Positions 17,148 through 24,865 of a stretch of DNA of 51,026 nucleotides are shown here, piece after piece. How positions within the stretch are numbered: position 1 is the stretch's first letter; each line of letters begins with the position of its first letter. Position numbers and translations under genes: made by a program. The DNA is taken from assembly GCF_026274175.1 (NCBI RefSeq), contig NZ_JAPHNL010000251.1, forward strand, positions 1-51,026, read 5' to 3'. The notes below the pieces were generated by a model. That model worked only from the letters and a program-made list of their open reading frames with translations, was not told the origin of the DNA and made no database searches. Source of the stretch: Streptomyces beihaiensis (lineage in GTDB: Bacteria > Actinomycetota > Actinomycetes > Streptomycetales > Streptomycetaceae).

Positions 17148-18803
17148 TTACGCCCCGGCGAAGCGCTCCCGCAATTCGACCTTTCGGACCTTGCCGGTGA
17201 GGGTCTTCGGCAGGGCCGTGACGATCTCCAGGCGCTCTGGGTAGAAGCGGGGGTCCTGGTCGGCCTCCCTGAGGTGGGCGCGGATCTCCTCCAGCGTCAC
17301 GGTGGTGCCGTCGCGCGGGGCGATGACCGCGAGGATCGGGTCGTCGACCGTGCCGTTGGGGCCGACGAGGGCGGCCTCGGCCACCTTCGGGTGCCGGGAG
17401 ATGATCGCCTCCAGCTCGGCCATCGGTACGACGATCCCGTCACGAAGGATGGTGTCTTTGGCGCGGCCCAGGATGCGGATGCCGCCTCGGCCGTCCTCGC
17501 GCGCCACGTCGCCGGTGTCGAACCAGCCGTCCTCGGTGAGCTCGGCGTCGAAGGCGTCCTGCTGCTTGTAGTAGCCGAGCGCCCGTGACGCGCCGCGCAC
17601 CCGCAGCCGGCCCACCGGGGCCCGCTTGCAGGGGTCGTGGCACAGGTCGATGCGGATCTCCATGGAGTCGATGGGCCGCCCGTGGCTGTGCGCCGCCCAG
17701 TCCTGGTTGTAGTCGAGCCGGCTGATGGTGACGGGGCCGAACTCCGACATGCCCCACACCGAGTACGTGCGCGCCCCGAACGTCTGCCGCAGCTCGTCCA
17801 CCAGCGGCTGGAGCACCGGCGCCGCGCCGGTGACCGTGTGGCGCAGGCTGGACACGTCGTGCGGATCGACCCGCTGGGCCCGCGCGACACCGGAGAGCGT
17901 GGGTGGCGGACCGTACAGCAGGGTGGCGCCGTAACGCTCGACCAGGTCCAGCAGGCCGGCATGGTCCGGGCCGTCCTGGAAGGCGATCGTCCCGCCGAGC
18001 ATCACCCCGGCGAGGACTCCCTGGCCGAAACCGGAGTAGTGCACCAGCGGGGTGGTGACGACGGCGACCAGGTCGTCGCGGAGCAGGAAGGTGTCCACAT
18101 AGCCGCGTACACCTGAGTGGACCGTGTTCTGGCTGTGTACCACGCCCTTGGAGAAGCCGGTCGTGCCGGACGTGAAGAGCACCACGAACGGCTCGTCGGG
18201 CCGCAGCTGGCGGCCCTCCAGATCGGCCGTGCGCTGCGTCTCCCAGTGGGTGGAGACGAAGTGGTCGTGGAAGTCCAGGGCGCCTTCGGGTGCGTGCCCG
18301 TCGACCACGACGACGTGGTCGAGCGGCAGCTCGTCCTTGAGCGCGGTGACGGTCTCGGCCAGCGGGTAGCCCTCCCATTCCGGCACCGTGACGCACACCT
18401 TGGCCTCGGTGAGCGCCAGCCGGTGGCGCAGTTCCTCCTCCCGGCAGACCGGGGCGATCGGGCAGATGACCGCGCCGACCGCCATACAGGCGAACATCAG
18501 CGGCACCATCTCCCACCGGTTGGGCAGCTGGACGGCGACCACGTCGCCACGTCGCACGTCCAGTTCGAGCAGCGCCCCGGCGAACCGGTCGGTCAGCCGC
18601 GCCAGTTCGGCGTAGTCGAGGGTGTCGGTGCGGGCCTCGTCGAGGCGGCGCCCGGCGATGGCCGGCTTGCGCGGCCGCTCCCGGGCCTGGCGGCGCAGGT
18701 CGTCGAGGAAGGTCTCGTCCCGCCACCAGCCGCGCCGCCGGTACTCGGCCATCCGGTCCGCGGCCGACGCCGTGGCCAGGATGGCGGTGGTCGTCGAGGT
18801 CAT
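17148..18803 (-). CDS. acyl-CoA ligase (AMP-forming)
   Basis: A 551-residue ANL-superfamily enzyme: FTSGTTGFSKG (ATP binding), YSVWGMSEFGP, GWFDTGDVARED and the C-terminal catalytic lysine loop LTGKVRKVEL. It activates a carboxylic acid as acyl-AMP and transfers it to CoA. Its start overlaps the stop of the upstream dehydrogenase gene in an ATGA, so the two are translationally coupled. With two acyl-CoA dehydrogenases in the same island, a CoA-bound intermediate is likely. The substrate cannot be read from the sequence. Confidence 0.88.
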   Translation of the reverse strand: MTSTTTAILATASAADRMAEYRRRGWWRDETFLDDLRRQARERPRKPAIAGRRLDEARTDTLDYAELARLTDRFAGALLELDVRRGDVVAVQLPNRWEMVPLMFACMAVGAVICPIAPVCREEELRHRLALTEAKVCVTVPEWEGYPLAETVTALKDELPLDHVVVVDGHAPEGALDFHDHFVSTHWETQRTADLEGRQLRPDEPFVVLFTSGTTGFSKGVVHSQNTVHSGVRGYVDTFLLRDDLVAVVTTPLVHYSGFGQGVLAGVMLGGTIAFQDGPDHAGLLDLVERYGATLLYGPPPTLSGVARAQRVDPHDVSSLRHTVTGAAPVLQPLVDELRQTFGARTYSVWGMSEFGPVTISRLDYNQDWAAHSHGRPIDSMEIRIDLCHDPCKRAPVGRLRVRGASRALGYYKQQDAFDAELTEDGWFDTGDVAREDGRGGIRILGRAKDTILRDGIVVPMAELEAIISRHPKVAEAALVGPNGTVDDPILAVIAPRDGTTVTLEEIRAHLREADQDPRFYPERLEIVTALPKTLTGKVRKVELRERFAGA

Positions 18804-19918
18804 CCCCGCTCCTTACGGCGGGCCTGAACCAGTTCGGGCAGCGGGTCGCCGGGGTTCGCGGCGGCGATCTCCAGCAGGTCGCGGGTGTTGCGGCGGACGC
18901 AGTCGCCGATCCAGTCGAAGACCCACGCCTTACGGGCCTCGGCCTCGAGTTCGAAGGGGACGACCCGGGTGACGGCCAGGGCTGCCGAGCCGGCCCCGCC
19001 GATGTTGGCGATCACGCCCGGGACCAGCGTGGCCCCCGAGGCCCGTGACTTCTCCCGCGCCTCGGCACTTGAGGCGAGGTTCGCGCCCTCGACCACCAGG
19101 TCGGCCCGCAACCGGTGCGCGTTGTCGGCGTTCAGCGCGTGCTTCTGCGCGGCGAGGACCAGCAGGTCGGCGTCGACGTCGAGCCAGGCGTCCGGCTCGG
19201 TGGAGACGGTGACGTGCTGCGGCAGCCGGGAGCGGTCGATCAGCCCGAACTCGTCGGTGACGGCGACCAGGTCGGCCACCGGCAGCCGGTCCGCGCTGAT
19301 GGTGCCGTTCACATCGGCCACCCCGACGATCACATGGCCGCGGTCCTCCAGGAACCGGGCGACCGCACGGCCCACCGCTCCGAAGCCCTGGACGACGACC
19401 CGGGAGGGCCCGGTACGGCCGCTCGCCTCCAGGGCGGTGACCGCCGCCACCCCGACACCGTGGCCGGTGCAGTCGATCAGGGGCTCATAGTAAGTGCGCC
19501 AGTCGATCGGCATGTCCGGTGCGCCCAGCCGGTAGCGGGGGTCGTAGCCGGCCTCGGCGAAGAACACGGCCCGGTCGGCGGGGGTGACACCCATGTCGAT
19601 GCCGAGGTGGATCCCTCCGTGCAGCAGAGGCTTGACGGTGCGGCCGAAGGTGCGGAAGGTCTCCTCGCGGTTGGTGCCGTCGGAGACTATGCCGCCCTTG
19701 GCGCCGCCGATCGGCAGGCCGGCGAGGATGAACTTGTGCGTCATGTCGCGGGCGAGACCGGCCACCTCCTCCTCGGTGACCCCGGTGGTCATCCGTACGC
19801 CGCCCATGGCCAGGCCCTCGTGGAGGGAGTCGACCACGACCCAGCCCTTGATCGCGCCGCCGCTGCCGTTCAGGTGAACCGTGAACGCGGGGTCCTGCGG
19901 GTTTTCCAGATCACTCAT
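18800..19918 (-). CDS. Glu/Leu/Phe/Val-type amino acid dehydrogenase
   Basis: A 372-residue ELFV dehydrogenase. Start ATG 19918 has GAGGA upstream; an in-frame TTG at 19924 is less likely. The substrate-binding and catalytic lysines are Lys62 and Lys74 (LPIGGAKGGI), and the Rossmann motif is VVVQGFGAVGRAVA. Such enzymes interconvert amino acids and 2-oxo acids with NAD(P)H. It lies between the amidotransferase and acyl-CoA ligase genes and is coupled to the latter. It may reductively aminate a pathway 2-oxo acid. Confidence 0.87.
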   Translation of the reverse strand: MSDLENPQDPAFTVHLNGSGGAIKGWVVVDSLHEGLAMGGVRMTTGVTEEEVAGLARDMTHKFILAGLPIGGAKGGIVSDGTNREETFRTFGRTVKPLLHGGIHLGIDMGVTPADRAVFFAEAGYDPRYRLGAPDMPIDWRTYYEPLIDCTGHGVGVAAVTALEASGRTGPSRVVVQGFGAVGRAVARFLEDRGHVIVGVADVNGTISADRLPVADLVAVTDEFGLIDRSRLPQHVTVSTEPDAWLDVDADLLVLAAQKHALNADNAHRLRADLVVEGANLASSAEAREKSRASGATLVPGVIANIGGAGSAALAVTRVVPFELEAEARKAWVFDWIGDCVRRNTRDLLEIAAANPGDPLPELVQARRKERG

Positions 19919-19946
19919 TGCCAAGTCCTCGCTACGTAGATGGGTG

Positions 19947-20510
19947 TCACTGGTAGAGCTCGGCGAAGCCGCGCAGGATCTCCAGGCCGTCGCTGCGGAA
20001 CTCCAGATGCGCCTGGGCGCCGAAGATCCGGCCGTCGTCGGAGCGCAGGAACTCCACCGGCGCGTGCTCGGAGCGGCCGATGGAGTCGAAACCCGCGGGG
20101 GCCTCCTGGAGGTAGAGGGTGTGCCGGTGGAAGACGGTGACCGTCGGCTTCACATGGGTGAAGAGCGGTTCCTCCTTGTCGACCTGCACCTCGTAGCCGC
20201 CGACCCGCTGGGGTCCCTCGGCGAGTCGGCCGCCCGCCGCGACCGCGAGGATCTGCATGCCGCCGCAGATTCCGAAGACCGGGACGTCAGCGCTCATGAC
20301 GAGGTCGATGAGCGGCTTGTAGTAGTCGCGGTCGTAGGCCCGCACCTTGGTGCCGCTCAGGACGATCGCCTGGTAGCGGCCATCGAGCCGGTCCGGCACG
20401 GATGCCGCGTCGACCGCGTCGGTGTCCGAGCCGAGGTCCTCGAACCGCTTGCGGAGCTGTTTCAGCGACAGGGTTCCGTTGTTGACGACGAGTACACGGG
20501 AGTGCGCCAC
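19947..20510 (-). CDS. class I glutamine amidotransferase
   Basis: A 187-residue stand-alone GATase of the GMP-synthase/anthranilate type, starting at GTG 20510 behind AGGAG. The nucleophile is Cys82 in VFGICGGMQ, with His168 and Glu170 in AQAHLEF completing the triad. It releases ammonia from glutamine for a partner synthetase, but no obvious synthetase subunit (GuaA-like, TrpE-like or CarB-like) is nearby. Its partner may be the acyl-CoA ligase, the kinase, or the unusual carrier protein with a Gln C-terminus. The frame runs on far upstream as an artefact. Confidence 0.85.
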   Translation of the reverse strand: MAHSRVLVVNNGTLSLKQLRKRFEDLGSDTDAVDAASVPDRLDGRYQAIVLSGTKVRAYDRDYYKPLIDLVMSADVPVFGICGGMQILAVAAGGRLAEGPQRVGGYEVQVDKEEPLFTHVKPTVTVFHRHTLYLQEAPAGFDSIGRSEHAPVEFLRSDDGRIFGAQAHLEFRSDGLEILRGFAELYQ

Positions 20511-20521
20511 GTGATTGCTCC

Positions 20522-21325
20522 TCAGGTGCGTGTGATGACGGTGCCGGTGCGGGCGGCGAGCAGGTCGGTGACGGCCGCGCTGCCGATGACGACGCGCTCC
20601 ACGCCCGCGTCCAAGGCCTCGCCGGCGGCCCGCAGCTTCTTGCGCATGCCGCCGGTGGCTCCCTTGTCGCGGAAGGCGGCCGCGACCTTCGCGGTGATCC
20701 GGCGCACCGGCTCCCCGTCGATCAGCAGATGGGCGACATCGGTGACGAGCACCAGGTCGGTGGCGCCGGTGGCGCCGGCGATCGCTGCGGCGGCCCGGTC
20801 GGCGTCGGTGTTGACCTCCTGGCCCGCCGCGTTCCTGGCCAGTGGAGTGACGAGGTAGGCGTGGCCCGGCTGGAGGTTCTTCAGCGCCGCCGGGTCCACC
20901 CCGGTGATAGGTCCGACCAGGTTCTCCAGCTCGACGAGCTGCTTGTCCCGCCACCACCAGTGCTCGCCCTCTCCGGCGGCGACCAGGCCATCGCTGCCGA
21001 GGAGCCGTTCCGCGGTGATGCCGCGCTGTTCGAGGCGTCCGAGGACGTCCTCGCCGAGGCGGGCGCTGACGGTCTTGATGTCGGCGATGACCTCGGGTGT
21101 GGTCCAGCGGCTCTGGTTGCCGTACCGGTCGCGCAGGACCGCGGACGGTTCGCTGTAGCGCGGGCTGAGCTGCTTGAGCGGCTTGGACCAGCCGTGCACC
21201 AGGACCAGTGGCCGGTCCTGGCCGTGCCGGGCCAGGTCGTCCCACCAGCCGTCGGCGAGGTCGTCCAGGCAACTGCCGCCCAGCTTGACCACGGTGGGCG
21301 TGTTCACGGGTGTCGTCTCGCTCAT
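20522..21325 (-). CDS. lysZ: LysZ/ArgB-like amino acid kinase
   Basis: A 267-residue amino-acid-kinase-family protein: VVKLGGS at the N-terminus, VLVHGWSKPL where ArgB has HGGG, and NTDADRAAAAIAGA for nucleotide/substrate binding. It is closest in character to the [LysW]-aminoadipate/glutamate kinases rather than acetylglutamate kinase because of its company. It would phosphorylate the side-chain carboxylate of the carrier-bound amino acid. The ATG overlaps the stop of the reductase gene (ATGA). Symbol given by role and neighbours; the bound amino acid is not certain. Confidence 0.85.
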   Translation of the reverse strand: MSETTPVNTPTVVKLGGSCLDDLADGWWDDLARHGQDRPLVLVHGWSKPLKQLSPRYSEPSAVLRDRYGNQSRWTTPEVIADIKTVSARLGEDVLGRLEQRGITAERLLGSDGLVAAGEGEHWWWRDKQLVELENLVGPITGVDPAALKNLQPGHAYLVTPLARNAAGQEVNTDADRAAAAIAGATGATDLVLVTDVAHLLIDGEPVRRITAKVAAAFRDKGATGGMRKKLRAAGEALDAGVERVVIGSAAVTDLLAARTGTVITRT

Positions 21326-22380
21326 GCGGGCATCACCGGCTGCATCGTCAGGCCCGTTTCCTCCGGCAGGCCGAACCGGATGTTGGCGGCCTGTACCGCC
21401 TGGCCCGCTGCGCCCTTGACGAGGTTGTCGAGGGCGGCGAGGACGACGATCCGGCCGCCTTCGTCGTCGTACAGGACCGTCAGGTCACAGAAGTTGGAGC
21501 CCAGGACCGCCTGCGGATCGGGCACCGGGATCAGTGTTTCGGTGTGCCGCCTCACCCGCACGAACCGGTGCCCCTTGTAGAAGCGCAGGTAGGCCCGCTG
21601 GAGCTCGCGGCCGTCCACCTCGTCGTCGGTGAAGACGTAGGAGCTGGCGAGCAGTCCGCGTACGTGCGACACCCCGTACGCCGACATCGTCAGCGAACCG
21701 ACGGTGCCGGGCTTGCTGTGCTCCAGGAAGTCACTCACCTCGGCGGCGTGCCGGTGCCCCGTCGGGGCGTACGGTGCGATGGCGCCGTTGCGCAGCGGGT
21801 GCAGGTCCGGCACGCGCAACTGCAGACCGCCGCCGCTGGAGCCGCTCTTGCCGTCCACGACCACGGTCCTCAGGTTCAGGCCGAGGCCGAGGGTCAGCGG
21901 GGCGAGCCCGAGGGTGATCGCCGTGGCGTAGCAGCCGGGTACGGAGATCAGCGGGGCGCCGGCCAGTTGGTCGCCGATGAGTTCCGGTACGCCGTAGATG
22001 AAGCGGTCGGCGAGTTCGTCCGGCCGTACAGCCTTGGGGTACCAGCGCTCGTGCAGCTGGGGGGTGCGGATACGGAAGGCGCCGCTCAGGTCGATTACGC
22101 ACGGGACGCGGTCGGCGAGGAGCGTGGCGAGTTCGGCCGAGGCCGGGGCGGGCGTGGCGAGGAACACCACGTCGCACCGCTCGGCCACGGCCTCCGCTGT
22201 GACGCGTTCGACGGTCAGGCCCAGGTCGAGGCGGAGCCCGGGATGCAGTTGGGCCGGGCGCCGGCCTGCACTGGAGTTGCCGCCGAGGAAGGTCAGTTCG
22301 AGTTCGGGATGCTGGCTCACCAGCCTGATCAGTTCACCGCCGGCGAGTCCGGAGGCGCCGACGATTCCCACGCGGATCAT
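21322..22380 (-). CDS. lysY: LysY/ArgC-like semialdehyde reductase
   Basis: A 352-residue N-acyl-gamma-glutamyl-phosphate reductase-type enzyme. The nucleotide motif GIVGASGLAGGELIRL is at the N-terminus, and catalytic Cys150 lies in SVPGCYATA. It reduces the carrier-bound acyl phosphate to the semialdehyde. Start and stop overlap its neighbours by ATGA on both sides, so translation is coupled with LysX and LysZ. It is the branch-point enzyme: the aldehyde it makes is where this pathway would leave lysine- or arginine-type metabolism. Confidence 0.9.
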   Translation of the reverse strand: MIRVGIVGASGLAGGELIRLVSQHPELELTFLGGNSSAGRRPAQLHPGLRLDLGLTVERVTAEAVAERCDVVFLATPAPASAELATLLADRVPCVIDLSGAFRIRTPQLHERWYPKAVRPDELADRFIYGVPELIGDQLAGAPLISVPGCYATAITLGLAPLTLGLGLNLRTVVVDGKSGSSGGGLQLRVPDLHPLRNGAIAPYAPTGHRHAAEVSDFLEHSKPGTVGSLTMSAYGVSHVRGLLASSYVFTDDEVDGRELQRAYLRFYKGHRFVRVRRHTETLIPVPDPQAVLGSNFCDLTVLYDDEGGRIVVLAALDNLVKGAAGQAVQAANIRFGLPEETGLTMQPVMPA

Positions 22381-23225
22381 GCGAGTATCTCCTGCAGGTG
22401 ACGGGCGATGGCCGACGGGATGTCCTCTCCCGTGGTCGACGCCACCCCTCGCCAGGCGGGGGCGTGGTTGACCTCGTTGACCAGGTGACCCGATGGCGTC
22501 TTGAAGAGATCTACTCCGTAGATGCCCTCGCCGAGCCGGTCCACGACACCGTCGACGAGCTTTTGCACCTCGGGGTCGTGGGCGAGGGCCCGGCTCTGGT
22601 TGCCGAGCGCCGCGTTGCTGCGCCAGTCGGCTCCGGCGCTCTCGAACTCGGCGGCGGCGACGATCTGCCGGCCGACGACCAGGCAGCGCACCGAGCCGCC
22701 GCCCAGGTACGGCTCCACCAGGCAGGCCTGCTCGAACGCGTGGCCGAGGTCCTCGACGTAGTCGTAGACGGACTGCGCCAGATCGGCGTCGCGGACCAGG
22801 GTGACGCGCTTGCCCATGCCGCCGTAGACCGGCTTGAGCACCGCGGGTAGGCCCAGGTCTTCGAGTGCCCGCGTGAAGTCTTTGCGGGACAGGGCGAGCC
22901 GGAAGTCCGGCACCGGCACGCCCGCGGAGCGCAGCACAGCGCGCAGCACCAGCTTGTTCTCGCAGGCGTGGATGGCGGCCGCCGAGTTGAGGACGGGTAC
23001 GCCACCGGACTCGGCCAGGGTGGCGAGCAGTCCGCCTCGGGTGTAGCTGCGGCTGCGGACCAGCAGGGCGTCGTAGCCGTCGATCGAGGGAGGCTTGGGG
23101 TCCCCCAGGCACAGGGACTCGTCGTTGACCCAGTCGACCTGGAGGCCGAAGTCGGGTGCGCGGTGGATGAGTTCGCGTTCCTCCCAACCGACCCGGTCCG
23201 CGACGATGGCGACTCTCAGGGTCAT
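22377..23225 (-). CDS. lysX: LysX-like ATP-grasp carrier-protein ligase
   Basis: A 282-residue RimK/LysX-type ATP-grasp ligase. Lys131 and the glycine loop KPVYGGMGKR, then NEVNH (250-254), form the ATP/Mg site. It joins the alpha-amino group of glutamate or 2-aminoadipate to the C-terminus of LysW. The specificity region after NEVN reads HAPAWRG, which is neither the HTMEFK I remember for aminoadipate-type LysX nor a pattern I can assign to glutamate. The gene starts one base beyond the LysW stop codon. Confidence 0.88.
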   Translation of the reverse strand: MTLRVAIVADRVGWEERELIHRAPDFGLQVDWVNDESLCLGDPKPPSIDGYDALLVRSRSYTRGGLLATLAESGGVPVLNSAAAIHACENKLVLRAVLRSAGVPVPDFRLALSRKDFTRALEDLGLPAVLKPVYGGMGKRVTLVRDADLAQSVYDYVEDLGHAFEQACLVEPYLGGGSVRCLVVGRQIVAAAEFESAGADWRSNAALGNQSRALAHDPEVQKLVDGVVDRLGEGIYGVDLFKTPSGHLVNEVNHAPAWRGVASTTGEDIPSAIARHLQEILA

Positions 23226-23226
23226 C

Positions 23227-23412
23227 TCACTGGCCCCAGTCGCGCAGCTGTACCTCGACCATCTGCAGGGACAGCCGGCCGTCCTGGATCTCCTCCACGC
23301 GCAGCGTGAGCATGCACTCGGGGCAGGAGAGGGTCTCGCCCTGAACCATCGGTGGCACGGTCAGGTCGGTCTCGCACTCGGGGCAGTCGCCGGTGAGGAT
23401 GGCGGTGGACAT
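23227..23412 (-). CDS. lysW: LysW-like amino-group carrier protein with Gln C-terminus
   Basis: A 61-residue carrier. Two CPEC pairs (Cys10/13 and Cys30/33) form the zinc knuckle of LysW, followed by an acidic beta domain. Known carriers end in EDWGE, and the side-chain carboxyl of the last Glu forms the isopeptide bond to substrate. Here the codons before TGA read Arg-Asp-Trp-Gly-Gln (last codon CAG), so the attachment residue appears changed. GGAG precedes the ATG at a good distance. It lies between the HMGL-like gene (70-base gap) and lysX (1-base gap). The protein is a carrier by zinc fold, size and neighbours; how it is loaded is open. Confidence 0.9.
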   Translation of the reverse strand: MSTAILTGDCPECETDLTVPPMVQGETLSCPECMLTLRVEEIQDGRLSLQMVEVQLRDWGQ

Positions 23413-23482
23413 GGATCAACTCCGGATTCTTCGTACGGGTTCGGGGTGGGGCGGGGCTGGTCTGCCCCGGTGAGAGGTGGGT

Positions 23483-24634
23483 TCAGGCGGCCTGGAAGTC
23501 GATGGCGGCCTTGCGGATCGTGTCCCGGTCGAGCAGCGGACCTCCGTCGCGCTCCTGTCGCTCGATGAGCCACGGGGTGAAGGCGTCGACGTCGACGAAG
23601 ACACCCGATTCGGCGAGTGCCCACTTGACGAGGGCAGGGGTGAGGCGCGTTCGGACCCGCAGCTCGCGGGCGTTGCCGACGAGTTCGGCGGGCAGCGTCT
23701 CGTACGCCTCCGGGTGGGTGAGCTGGCCCGGAAGTTCGTAGGCGAAGGCGTGCGATGTGGTCGGTCCGGACTGGAAGGCGTCGCCGAGGCCGGCGCCCGT
23801 GAGGGCGACGCGCGACAGTTCGGTGAGGTGCCTCAGGTCGAAGCGGGTGTCGCCGTGGATGACGCGCAGCGAGGTGAGCAGCTCGGCGAGCGGGGCGTTT
23901 CCACCGCGTTCACCGATGCCGCCGACGGTCGCCGAGATCCACTGCGCGCCCGCGCGGACGGCGGCGAGGGAGTTGGCGACGGCCATGCCGAGCATGTTGT
24001 GCGAGTGGATCTCGATCTCGGAGCCGTCGATCGCGGTGAGGTCGGCGATGACCTCCTCCATCTGCCAGGGCGACAGATACGCCACGGTTTCCGCGAGCCG
24101 GAACCGGTCGGCCCCCGCCTCAAAGCCGGCGGTTACATAGGGGACGAGGCGCTCCTTGGGCGTGCGGGCGCCGTCCTCGCCGCTGAAGGTGACGTGGAAG
24201 CCGCGCTCCTTGGCCTGCGTGATCGCCGAACGGGCCAGCGTCTGCAGGAACTTGGGGCTGGGCGAGCCGAGCTTGAGCTTCGCGTGCTGCTCGGAGGTGG
24301 GGATGGAGTACATGATGTGCCGTACGCCCAGCCGCTCGGCCTCGTCGAGGGCCTTCGCGACCTGCTGGCGGTCCCGCACCACGACGAGCGTCATGCTGCG
24401 CTCGGGGCCGACGGCCTCATGGGTGGCGAGGACGAGATCGGCGTCCTTGGAGCCCGGACCGGACACCATGCCGACCTCGACGAGCTCGATTCCGGTCTTC
24501 ACCAGCAGGTCCGCGATGACCGCGGCGTCTTTGGGGCCGAACTCGACGCCGGCCATGTGTGCGGAGTCCCGAAGGGTTGCGTCAGACAGACGGGGCAGCC
24601 TCGGAAGGCTTCCCCCGTGCTCTTTTACTGCCAT
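23483..24634 (-). CDS. HMGL/homocitrate synthase-family enzyme
   Basis: A 383-residue TIM-barrel enzyme of the pyruvate carboxyltransferase (HMGL-like) family. Start ATG 24634 has a strong AAAGGAGG eight bases upstream. Catalytic Arg22-Asp23 (DATLRD) and metal ligands His210/His212/Asn213 (HSHN) are present, as is GGIGERGGNAPL. The family includes homocitrate synthase, isopropylmalate synthase and 4-hydroxy-2-oxovalerate aldolase. The C-terminal regulatory LeuA domain is absent. As first gene of the AmCP operon it may make a C-C bond for the substrate, or extend the carrier-bound semialdehyde. No homoaconitase or homoisocitrate dehydrogenase gene accompanies it. Confidence 0.85.
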   Translation of the reverse strand: MAVKEHGGSLPRLPRLSDATLRDSAHMAGVEFGPKDAAVIADLLVKTGIELVEVGMVSGPGSKDADLVLATHEAVGPERSMTLVVVRDRQQVAKALDEAERLGVRHIMYSIPTSEQHAKLKLGSPSPKFLQTLARSAITQAKERGFHVTFSGEDGARTPKERLVPYVTAGFEAGADRFRLAETVAYLSPWQMEEVIADLTAIDGSEIEIHSHNMLGMAVANSLAAVRAGAQWISATVGGIGERGGNAPLAELLTSLRVIHGDTRFDLRHLTELSRVALTGAGLGDAFQSGPTTSHAFAYELPGQLTHPEAYETLPAELVGNARELRVRTRLTPALVKWALAESGVFVDVDAFTPWLIERQERDGGPLLDRDTIRKAAIDFQAA

Positions 24635-24865
24635 TGCGTTTTCCTCCTTTTGCGGGGCCGTCAACCATGGTGGTCGGCGCAATGTGAGGAGACAACGGCT
24701 CTCATGTCAGAGCATTGTCAAGGACTGTAATGAAAAGTGAGCGAGAGTCGTGTCTGTGAATTCTCCGCAGGGTCGCCGAAAAATCTCAAATCCACGCCGG
24801 GAATTAATTGGGCTGTTGGTTATGGTGACCGAGCCCGTTTTCAGTAGATGGGAGTGGAGAGTTCG
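24635..24865. promoter_or_regulatory. divergent control region of the AmCP operon
   Basis: A 231-base, relatively AT-rich gap between divergent genes. TTGACA read on the minus strand at 24721-24716 is a candidate -35 for the operon. On the plus strand, TGTCA at 24705 and 24716 recurs with an 11-base period, the spacing used by SARP/OmpR-type activators. An AT-rich stretch with AATTAATT lies near 24800. Binding by the island's response regulator is a guess. Confidence 0.45.

Noticed and set aside
20522-21272. Amidotransferase as the C-terminus of a larger fusion protein
   Set aside because: The frame is open across the kinase gene, but GTG 20510 with AGGAG and the family start show a separate protein.
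23227-24634. A normal alpha-aminoadipate lysine pathway
   Set aside because: Homoaconitase, homoisocitrate dehydrogenase, LysJ and LysK genes are absent, and actinobacteria make lysine through diaminopimelate.
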